Origin: Oscillospiraceae bacterium
Lineage (GTDB): Bacteria > Bacillota > Clostridia > Oscillospirales > Ruminococcaceae
Assembly (NCBI GenBank): GCA_017848155.1
Contig: JAGAKC010000431.1
Location: 1-9,964 of the forward strand
Length of the DNA: 9,964 bases
Reading direction: 5' to 3'
Positions 1 to 5,563 of this stretch are shown here, piece after piece (position 1 is the stretch's first letter; every line of letters begins with the position of its first letter). The translations under genes were made by a program, and so were the position numbers. The notes beneath the pieces are model-generated. The model was not told where the DNA came from and made no database searches. It worked only from the letters and a program-made list of their open reading frames with translations.

Positions 1-1505
1 AGCTGACACGGGCGATAGGATATCTGTTTTTCGGTTGTGTGGGAGTGCTGGTCAGCGGTGCAGACGGCGGCACATGGCAGGTCTTTGCTGAGATGGCGCT
101 GGCAGGAGCAATGTTCGTGATACTGCCAGTTGAGAAGCTGTTTACCGCAGAGTCTGAGTTTTCTGACAGCACCGTTGCGATGATGCTGAGGGAGCGTTTG
201 TGCTTTGCGGCGGACGCTATTGCAGGCGTAAGCTCGGGACTTAATGCGGCGGCAGACACTCTTGAGCGGCGGTATTCCACCACGATAGAGCAGGTCGGAG
301 AGGAGGCGGCAGACAGAGCTTGCCGCACCTGCCCTAACAGCATGGTGTGCTGGGGGCAGAAGTATGAGCTGTTCAAGGGTGAGTTTGAACGGCTCGTAAA
401 GCTGATACGTGCAGGGAATGAGCTGTCGGAGCAGTCACTGTCCCCTATGGCAGCGGAGGAGTGTATAGGGAAACCGGCAGTGATACGAGCGGTAAATGCT
501 GCGTATCAGCGGTATATTTCCGCAGCGGCAGACGAGAGGCGCATAAGAGAGCTTCGCAGGATATACATGGAGCAGCTTTCATCGGTGCACGATATCCTTG
601 AGGACATGGGATATTCGGCAGGCCGCAGCGCAGGAAAGAACAGGACAGCTGAAAAGCGTGCGGAAAAGGTACTGGAGGAATGTGGATTAAAGGACCCGTC
701 GGCTTTCGTATCGCTGGACAAGCGTGGACGTATACGGCTGGAGGCGTATGGCAGCGGCGGACTTCGCACGGAAAGGGAATACCTCGGCGAGCTGCTGATA
801 ACGGCGCTTGGCAGGGAGCTTGAGCTGCCCGAAGTCAGCGGCAGCGGCGGCAGGGTAAGGGTGACGACTGTGGAGCGCACACGTTTTTCGGCTGATATCG
901 GGGCATATCAGCTGTGCAAGGGCAAGAACAGGATATGCGGCGATTGCTATGAGAGCTTCACCGACGCACAGGGTATGCTGTATATCATTCTGTCCGACGG
1001 AATGGGCAGCGGCAGCAGGGCGAGGATAGACTCGGCGCTTGCATGCTCGATGACGGCGAGGCTGCTTAAGAGCGGAATCTCTCTTGGGGCGGCGCTGGAA
1101 ACGGTGAACACATCGCTGCTGGTGAAATCTGCCGACGAGAGCTTTGCGACGCTCGACATATGCAGGATAGACCTCAATACGGGTGACGGAGTGTTGTTCA
1201 AGGCAGGCGCAGCTACAACGTACATAAAGTGTGCGGACAAGCTTGTAAGAGCGTCGCTGTCATCGCCGCCTGTGGGCACGGGCGGTAGGGTCACTGTACC
1301 TGCTCAGCATTTTACTGTGGGTATAGGTGATGTGATAATCATGACAACGGACGGGGCGGTTATAGATGAAGAATGGCTGGGACGTGAATTGTCAGTGCGC
1401 ACAGACCCTCAGCAGCTGTCAGAGCGCATTGCACGTGCCGCACGTTCAGCCGAAAACGGTCGGGAGGATGATATCAGTGTTATCGCAGTGGCTGTCAGCA
1501 CGTGA
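1..1505 (+). CDS. spoIIE: Stage II sporulation protein E (PP2C-type phosphatase), 5' truncated
   Basis: SpoIIE is a membrane-anchored serine phosphatase that dephosphorylates SpoIIAA in the forespore and so activates sigma-F. It also has a role in polar septation. The reading frame is open at the left edge (first whole codon at nt 3), so the N-terminus and most membrane segments are missing. The GTG at 39 is internal, not a start. Numbering from nt 3, about 40 hydrophobic residues form the last membrane segments. A SpoIIE-type cysteine cluster (C107, C110, C116, then W117) follows, then a helical regulatory region to about residue 290. The PP2C domain has its acidic metal ligands: GD at 313-314, SDGMGSG at 331-337, TDG around D450 and EDD at 488-490. 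The stop is TGA at 1503-1505. All catalytic motifs are intact, so this appears functional. The downstream neighbour is a TetR regulator, not the tilS-hpt-ftsH genes common after spoIIE in Bacillus. Confidence 0.93.
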   Translation, partial: LTRAIGYLFFGCVGVLVSGADGGTWQVFAEMALAGAMFVILPVEKLFTAESEFSDSTVAMMLRERLCFAADAIAGVSSGLNAAADTLERRYSTTIEQVGEEAADRACRTCPNSMVCWGQKYELFKGEFERLVKLIRAGNELSEQSLSPMAAEECIGKPAVIRAVNAAYQRYISAAADERRIRELRRIYMEQLSSVHDILEDMGYSAGRSAGKNRTAEKRAEKVLEECGLKDPSAFVSLDKRGRIRLEAYGSGGLRTEREYLGELLITALGRELELPEVSGSGGRVRVTTVERTRFSADIGAYQLCKGKNRICGDCYESFTDAQGMLYIILSDGMGSGSRARIDSALACSMTARLLKSGISLGAALETVNTSLLVKSADESFATLDICRIDLNTGDGVLFKAGAATTYIKCADKLVRASLSSPPVGTGGRVTVPAQHFTVGIGDVIIMTTDGAVIDEEWLGRELSVRTDPQQLSERIARAARSAENGREDDISVIAVAVST

Positions 1506-1534
1506 TTGACATATCTCCCTTTTCGTGGTAAAAT
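1506..1534 (+). promoter_or_regulatory. Sigma-A promoter for the TetR-family gene
   Basis: A perfect -35 TTGACA (1506-1511) and a -10 TAAAAT (1529-1534) are separated by exactly 17 bp. The -35 begins at the base after the spoIIE stop codon. Transcription is predicted to start near 1541, so any TTG or ATG before that (for example TTG 1506) cannot be the start used by this promoter. No clear TetR operator palindrome is visible around it. Confidence 0.8.
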
Positions 1535-1553
1535 GAATAGCGTAGCTTTGCTT

Positions 1554-1563
1554 AAGGGGGGAG
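1554..1563 (+). promoter_or_regulatory. Ribosome binding site that decides the TTG start at 1569
   Basis: A purine-rich run, AAGGGGGGAG, lies six bases upstream of the TTG at 1569. No comparable Shine-Dalgarno sequence precedes the in-frame TTG at 1506 or ATG at 1533. This site supports the shorter 188-residue reading frame. Confidence 0.7.
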
Positions 1564-1568
1564 TCGAT

Positions 1569-2135
1569 TTGGCTCAGGATCTGCGTATAGTCAAGACCCG
1601 AAGTATAATCAAAAATGCGCTTATTGAGCTTATGGCGGAAAAGGGAGTGTCCGATATCACTATAACCGAGCTGTCGACACGTGCCCTGATAAATCGAAAG
1701 ACGTTTTACCGTCACTACAGCAGCGTATCGGCTGTGGTGAGTGAGATAGAAAATGAGATATTGTCAGAATTTGCGGATACCCTGAAATCCAGCAACACCA
1801 GCTGTCTTGATGTGGTGGGAGTGGTTGCGGATATAACTGCACTTGTGGAAAGACGGAGAGAATATTTCGCAAAGATGCTTAAGCTTAATCCCGACCTTTT
1901 CAGCATGGGACGTATAAAGGCCATGCTGAGGAGGGCAGTCGAGGTGTCCCTTAAAAACAGCATGGAGCTTCACAATGAGCGCACGCTGTCCGCTATATCG
2001 CAGTTTATGGTGTCGGGTGTTCTTGCATTGTATTCGGAGTGGTTTGACAATGGCTGCAGCGGAAGCCTTGACCATGTGACGGATATAGCAAAGAGATTTA
2101 TTACCGATGGTCTGAAAGGATTTGTGACAGCGTGA
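1569..2135 (+). CDS. TetR/AcrR-family transcriptional regulator
   Basis: This is a one-component DNA-binding regulator of 188 residues, the usual TetR-family size. The N-terminal helix-turn-helix domain covers about residues 8-56. It has the family pattern: an alanine/leucine helix, then KGVSDITITEL, then the recognition helix ending NRKTFYRHY. The C-terminal half is helical and resembles the Firmicutes-type TetR_C_8 ligand and dimerisation domain (from memory, including the FMVSGVLALYSEWF stretch). TTG at 1569 is preferred because the promoter -35 and -10 boxes occupy 1506-1534 and a strong ribosome binding site sits at 1554-1563. The frame could be read from 1506, but that would translate the promoter. 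It has its own promoter and a downstream terminator, so it is probably monocistronic. Its ligand and targets cannot be inferred, and there is no transporter or enzyme gene beside it. Confidence 0.88.
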   Translation: MAQDLRIVKTRSIIKNALIELMAEKGVSDITITELSTRALINRKTFYRHYSSVSAVVSEIENEILSEFADTLKSSNTSCLDVVGVVADITALVERRREYFAKMLKLNPDLFSMGRIKAMLRRAVEVSLKNSMELHNERTLSAISQFMVSGVLALYSEWFDNGCSGSLDHVTDIAKRFITDGLKGFVTA

Positions 2136-2178
2136 TATAACATTGAGCAAAACCGTTTGAGTCATATACAAATAGTAT

Positions 2179-2210
2179 AAACTGTCGCTGCATCGGCGGC
2201 AGTTTTTCTT
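2179..2210 (+). terminator. Intrinsic terminator of the TetR gene
   Basis: A 9-10 bp stem (AACTGTCGC at 2180-2188 with GCGGCAGTT at 2196-2204, one G-T wobble) closes a 7-base loop. It is followed by a T-rich tract, TTTTTCTT. It lies about 45 bases after the stop codon and separates this unit from the next promoter. Confidence 0.85.
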
Positions 2211-2230
2211 GTACCGTAAGCTGTTCTTGG

Positions 2231-2259
2231 TTGATTTATGGGCTGTTATCTGCTATAAT
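2231..2259 (+). promoter_or_regulatory. Sigma-A promoter with extended -10 for the 245-residue membrane protein
   Basis: The -35 TTGATT (2231-2236) and -10 TATAAT (2254-2259) are separated by 17 bp. A TGC immediately before the -10 makes it an extended -10 (TGnTATAAT). The predicted start near 2266 gives a leader of about 26 bases, which contains AGGAGG at 2278-2283. Confidence 0.82.
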
Positions 2260-2291
2260 AAAAGCATCATGACAGAGAGGAGGGGTGTATT

Positions 2292-3029
2292 GTGCGCAAT
2301 TTTTTTCACGCCGATACTTCGGTCTTTCCACGGCGGCTTAAGGCAGTGCTGATAGCTGTGCTGGTGCCGCTTGGAGCAGTGTGTATCTTCTGTGCTGCGG
2401 TGATACTGTTCAATATGCGGTCAGACGGTGATAAGAGCTTTGCAATGTTCATGGTATATGTCATATGCGGCTGCGTGGCGCTTGGAATGGTCGTGTGCTT
2501 TCTGGGCGCATATATCACGGATAAGATGATACGCAGGCATGCACGCTACACCTACCTTGACATACTTCCACGTGGAGTGGTGTACAGCCGTTATTCGGGC
2601 GAGCATTATCTCTATGGAGAACGTACAATATACCGTCGTCTGTTTTACATTCCTTTCAGGTCGATCGAGGGCATGACACGTGACCCGAAGCTGACGCCGA
2701 TGTCGCTTACGATAAAGGGAGAGGTAAGGGAATATCTGCTTGCGTCGCATCAGCTGGGATATCACATCGACGGTGACGGGGAGCTGGTCTTTGACCGTCC
2801 CGAGCTTAATGAACGTCATTTTGAGCAGCGTACGGCACTTGTCATAAACGGAGATTTCGGCAGCACGAAGCAGCTGCTGCGGTCGCTGGAGCACTATCTT
2901 GACGTGTTCAGAAACACTCCCGAAAAGAAGCCGTTCAACATTGCGGATTACGTTGTGGGCAGACCGAAAAAGCCGCTAAGGACCTCGAATCCGCTGCTTG
3001 ATGCACCCAGCTTTGAGCGCAAATGGTGA
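2292..3029 (+). CDS. Hypothetical protein with two N-terminal membrane segments
   Basis: This 245-residue protein is not recognised as a named family. The GTG start is chosen because AGGAGG (2278-2283) lies eight bases upstream and the promoter just before that. Residues 16-40 and 49-75 are two hydrophobic helices joined by a short polar loop, so both ends probably face the cytoplasm. Residues 82-200 alternate short hydrophobic and charged stretches (for example a run with GVVYSRYSGEHYLYGE and one with IPFRSIEGM), which suggests a beta-rich cytoplasmic domain. A PH-like or YcxB-like fold is possible, but this is only an inference. The tail (about 210-245) is basic and proline-rich and ends in KW. 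There is no catalytic motif or signal-peptide cleavage site. It is transcribed alone, and the probable terminator lies beyond the repeat region at 3316-3345. Confidence 0.75.
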   Translation: MRNFFHADTSVFPRRLKAVLIAVLVPLGAVCIFCAAVILFNMRSDGDKSFAMFMVYVICGCVALGMVVCFLGAYITDKMIRRHARYTYLDILPRGVVYSRYSGEHYLYGERTIYRRLFYIPFRSIEGMTRDPKLTPMSLTIKGEVREYLLASHQLGYHIDGDGELVFDRPELNERHFEQRTALVINGDFGSTKQLLRSLEHYLDVFRNTPEKKPFNIADYVVGRPKKPLRTSNPLLDAPSFERKW

Positions 3030-3042
3030 TCTTGTATCTTCT

Positions 3043-3066
3043 GACCTGTGATTATTATCACAGGTC
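3043..3066. repeat. 24-bp perfect palindrome, copy 1
   Basis: The arms GACCTGTGAT and ATCACAGGTC flank a 4-base centre, TATT. The copy is identical base for base to the one at 3316-3339. It begins 14 bases after the stop codon of the 245-residue gene, so it can fold in that transcript. It is followed by TGAGACC, not a T-tract, so it should not terminate efficiently. Confidence 0.9.
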
Positions 3067-3246
3067 TGAGACCGTCGAAAAAGTCCCGTTGGGACAAGTT
3101 CTCCTCGTCGAAGCTATGTTGGCGGCGTCCATGCCACCTTTTGGCTTCGACCTTGCGACATACGTGTCGCAGCCGAAGCATCCGCCCTGCATGCGTAAGG
3201 AATAAGGCTGTAGCCGTTTCCAGTACACTGGTGCGGATAGTGGTTA

Positions 3247-3275
3247 TTTTTCCGACGCACATGTCGTCGGAAAAA
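3247..3275. other. Perfect 11-bp hairpin inside the structured element
   Basis: TTTTTCCGACG (3247-3257) pairs without mismatch with CGTCGGAAAAA (3265-3275) around a 7-base loop. The T-run precedes the stem on either strand, so it is not a standard intrinsic terminator in either direction. It is probably a structural arm of the element. Confidence 0.7.
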
Positions 3276-3283
3276 TTAATTTT

Positions 3284-3303
3284 AAAAAGCCTGCTTCGCA
3301 GGC
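3284..3303 (-). terminator. Minus-strand terminator-like hairpin inside the element
   Basis: GCCTGC (3289-3294) and GCAGGC (3298-3303) form a perfect 6-bp stem with a 3-base loop. Read on the minus strand it is followed by TTTTT (3288-3284), the intrinsic terminator layout. No minus-strand gene ends here, so it may belong to a minus-strand RNA or be incidental. Confidence 0.45.
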
Positions 3304-3315
3304 AAAAATAAAGTA

Positions 3316-3345
3316 GACCTGTGATTATTATCACAGGTCTTTTTT
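3316..3345 (+). terminator. Intrinsic terminator formed by palindrome copy 2
   Basis: The second copy of the 24-bp palindrome (10-bp perfect stem, 4-base loop, 3316-3339) is followed directly by six T residues (3340-3345). It should end transcripts that run through from the upstream membrane-protein gene and insulate the ppk promoter that starts 25 bases later. Confidence 0.82.
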
Positions 3346-3369
3346 ATGCTTTCATCTGCGTAACGATAC

Positions 3370-3398
3370 TTGAAAAAAAAGCTGTGCGGTGGTATACT
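3370..3398 (+). promoter_or_regulatory. Sigma-A promoter of the ppk operon
   Basis: The -35 TTGAAA (3370-3375) and -10 TATACT (3393-3398) have a 17-bp spacer. The predicted start is near 3405, giving a leader of about 40 bases that contains AAGGAGAG (3429-3436) before the ATG at 3446. No Pho-box-like direct repeat is evident. Confidence 0.78.
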
Positions 3399-3445
3399 AA
3401 GAACAGGTATTATCTCTATTTACATACTAAGGAGAGGGCAGTATT

Positions 3446-5563
3446 ATGGGTGAGAAATTTTACGACAACCGTGAGCTTTCGTGGCTCAAATTCAACGAGC
3501 GTGTACTGGAGGAAGCGCAGGATGTGGATACGCCGCTTTTTGAGCGGCTGCGTTTTGTGCAGATATTCTGTTCCAATCTGGATGAGTTTTTCATGATAAG
3601 GGTGGGCAGTCTTAATGACAAGCAGATGTTTGACCCGAAGGACACGGAAAACAAGACCAATATGACCGCAAAGGAGCAGCTGTCCGAGATAGCAAAGCGT
3701 GTAAAGCAGCTGCTTCCTGCGAAGGACCTTGCGTATGCGGATATCATGGGAGGTATGGCGGCATACGGTATCGAGCATATAGATATATCCAACCTCGACC
3801 CCGAGGAGGACGCTTTCCTGCGCACATATTTCACAAAGGAGATACAGCCGCTGCTCTTCACGGGCGTTGTGGACAAAAAGCACCCTGTACCTTTCCTTAA
3901 AAGCGGCGAGATATATGTGGGCGTCACATTCCGCAAAAAGGACGATGCATCGGGCAAGGCAACATTCGGGATACTGCCTGCGTCGGAGAATTTCCCAAGA
4001 CTTATCTGGCTTCCCGGGACTGGCAGATTCGTGCTGTGCGAGGAGCTTATCAGCCGATATGCGGAGCTTGTATTCAAGAATTTCGAGCTTATCTCACGCT
4101 GTATCTTCCGTGTGACGAGAAATGCGGATATTGCTATGGACGAGGGACTTTACGACCACGATGTGGATTTCCGCACCGTTATGAGCGAGCTTTGCAAAAA
4201 GCGCAAGAAGCTTCAGCCTGTGCGCCTTGAATTTCAGGGCAAGCCCTCTGCGGATATCGTGGAGGTCATAGCAAAGACGCTGCGTGTAAAAGATAATTTC
4301 ATCTTCCGTCAGAAAGCGCCGCTCAACATGGACTTTCTTCCTGCGCTTGAAAGACGGCTTGAAAAGCAGAGCGAGCTTTTCTTCCGTCCGCTCCAGCCGC
4401 AGCGCTCACCCATGATAGACCCGAAAAAGCCTATCATCGAGCAGATACAGCGAAAGGATATCCTGCTGACTTATCCCTATGAGAATATCAATCAGTTCAT
4501 CCGTCTGCTGGATGAAGCTGCGGAGAATCCTGATGTGGTGTCTATAAAGATCACTCTTTATCGTGTGGCGAGGGACAGCAAGATAATCAATGCGCTTATC
4601 CGTGCGGCAGAAAACGGCAAGGACGTGCTGGCGCTCGTTGAGCTTCGTGCACGCTTTGACGAGGAGAACAATATAGGCTGGTCAAAGCAGCTTGAGGAAG
4701 CAGGCGTAAATGTAATTTACGGTCTTGAGGAGCTTAAGGTACACTCCAAGCTGCTGCTCATCACCATGCGAAGCGGCAACAATGTAAGCTACATCACTCA
4801 GGTTGGTACGGGAAACTATAACGAGCGCACATCCAGGCTGTATACGGACATGACGCTCATGACCGCAGACCGTGATTTCGGAGCTGACGCATCGGTGGTG
4901 TTCAATGCGCTGACGGTCGGCAATACCGTGGAGAGCACGAATAAGCTGCTGGTGGCTCCCAAGGGACTCAAGAGCCGTATCGTGGAGCTTATCGACAACG
5001 AGATAACCTACGGAAAGAATGGCTATATCGGAATAAAGATGAACTCCCTTACCGACAAGGATATCATCAGAAAGCTCGCCGAGGCAAGCCGTGCAGGAGT
5101 CAGGACAGAGCTTGTGGTGCGTGGAATATGCTGCCTTGTGGCGGGAGTAGAGGGGGATACCGAAAACATACGGGTCATCTCTATCGTTGGACGTTTTCTG
5201 GAGCACAGCCGTATCTATATCTTCGGAAAAGGCGAGCGCAGACGTGTGTATATCTCCAGTGCCGACTTCATGACCCGAAACACCGAGCGCCGTGTTGAGG
5301 TCGCTGCGCCCATACTTGACAACAGTCTTGCGGACAGCATCGTTGAGAGCTTTGAAGTGATGCTGCGTGATAATGTGAAGGCACGTGAGCAGGGCGACGA
5401 CGGAAAATACCACCATGTGATAAGAAAAGACGGCGAGGAGGCGCTGAACTCTCAGCTGTATTTCTATGACAGAGCCTATAAAGCGGCAGAGGCTGCTGCG
5501 GAGGATACCGTGGTGGTTCGTCCGAAACGGGTAAAGGTCAAGATAAGAAAGGTAAAAAGATGA
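3446..5563 (+). CDS. ppk1: Polyphosphate kinase 1
   Basis: PPK1 reversibly transfers the terminal phosphate of ATP to a growing polyphosphate chain through a phosphohistidine. The protein has 705 residues, normal for the family. The N-terminal domain starts with the hallmark FYDNRELSWLKFNERVLEEA and continues with SNLDEFFMIRVGSL. The central domain is followed by two phospholipase-D-like C-terminal domains. The first holds KITLYRVARDS, ALVELRARFDEENN and H433 in KVHSKLLLI, the expected autophosphorylated histidine (E. coli H435). GTGNYNERTSRLYTDMTL follows. The second holds H587 in LEHSRIYIFGKGE (E. coli H592 equivalent) and SSADFMTRNTERRVEVAAPI. All key residues are present. A lysine/arginine-rich tail ends the protein. 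The start is supported by AAGGAGAG at 3429-3436 and by the family N-terminus. It is first in an operon and overlaps the next gene by ATGA. No exopolyphosphatase gene is adjacent. Confidence 0.97.
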   Translation: MGEKFYDNRELSWLKFNERVLEEAQDVDTPLFERLRFVQIFCSNLDEFFMIRVGSLNDKQMFDPKDTENKTNMTAKEQLSEIAKRVKQLLPAKDLAYADIMGGMAAYGIEHIDISNLDPEEDAFLRTYFTKEIQPLLFTGVVDKKHPVPFLKSGEIYVGVTFRKKDDASGKATFGILPASENFPRLIWLPGTGRFVLCEELISRYAELVFKNFELISRCIFRVTRNADIAMDEGLYDHDVDFRTVMSELCKKRKKLQPVRLEFQGKPSADIVEVIAKTLRVKDNFIFRQKAPLNMDFLPALERRLEKQSELFFRPLQPQRSPMIDPKKPIIEQIQRKDILLTYPYENINQFIRLLDEAAENPDVVSIKITLYRVARDSKIINALIRAAENGKDVLALVELRARFDEENNIGWSKQLEEAGVNVIYGLEELKVHSKLLLITMRSGNNVSYITQVGTGNYNERTSRLYTDMTLMTADRDFGADASVVFNALTVGNTVESTNKLLVAPKGLKSRIVELIDNEITYGKNGYIGIKMNSLTDKDIIRKLAEASRAGVRTELVVRGICCLVAGVEGDTENIRVISIVGRFLEHSRIYIFGKGERRRVYISSADFMTRNTERRVEVAAPILDNSLADSIVESFEVMLRDNVKAREQGDDGKYHHVIRKDGEEALNSQLYFYDRAYKAAEAAAEDTVVVRPKRVKVKIRKVKR

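Larger units (their letters stand above)
3043..3339. repeat. Structured non-coding element bounded by identical palindromes
   Basis: A 297-bp region starts and ends with the same 24-bp palindrome (3043-3066 and 3316-3339) and holds no credible gene. Inside are a GTCCC/GGGAC hairpin (3083-3095), GTCGAAGC (3107-3114) complementary to GCTTCGAC (3144-3151), GCGACA/TGTCGC (3155-3170), GGCT/AGCC (3206-3215) and CCAGT/ACTGG (3220-3231). ATCCGC (3180-3185) pairs with GCGGAT (3233-3238), and two more strong hairpins follow at 3247-3303. Short open frames cross it on both strands. Each depends on the palindrome or on flanking sequence for its start and none has a good ribosome binding site. It is best read as an interspersed MITE-like or RNA element. 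No terminal inverted repeats other than the palindromes and no transposase are visible. Copy number elsewhere in the genome is unknown. Confidence 0.55.

Noticed and set aside
3023..3334. Short open frames on both strands of the palindrome region (for example 3023-3205 and 3048-3311 plus, 2948-3334 minus)
   Set aside because: They start inside or beside the palindrome, which reads MIIITGL in either direction. They lack good ribosome binding sites, overlap dense hairpins and show no recognisable domain.
4682..5416. 244-codon minus-strand open frame inside ppk1
   Set aside because: Lies wholly within ppk1, whose catalytic motifs cover the same bases. A long antisense frame here follows from codon bias.
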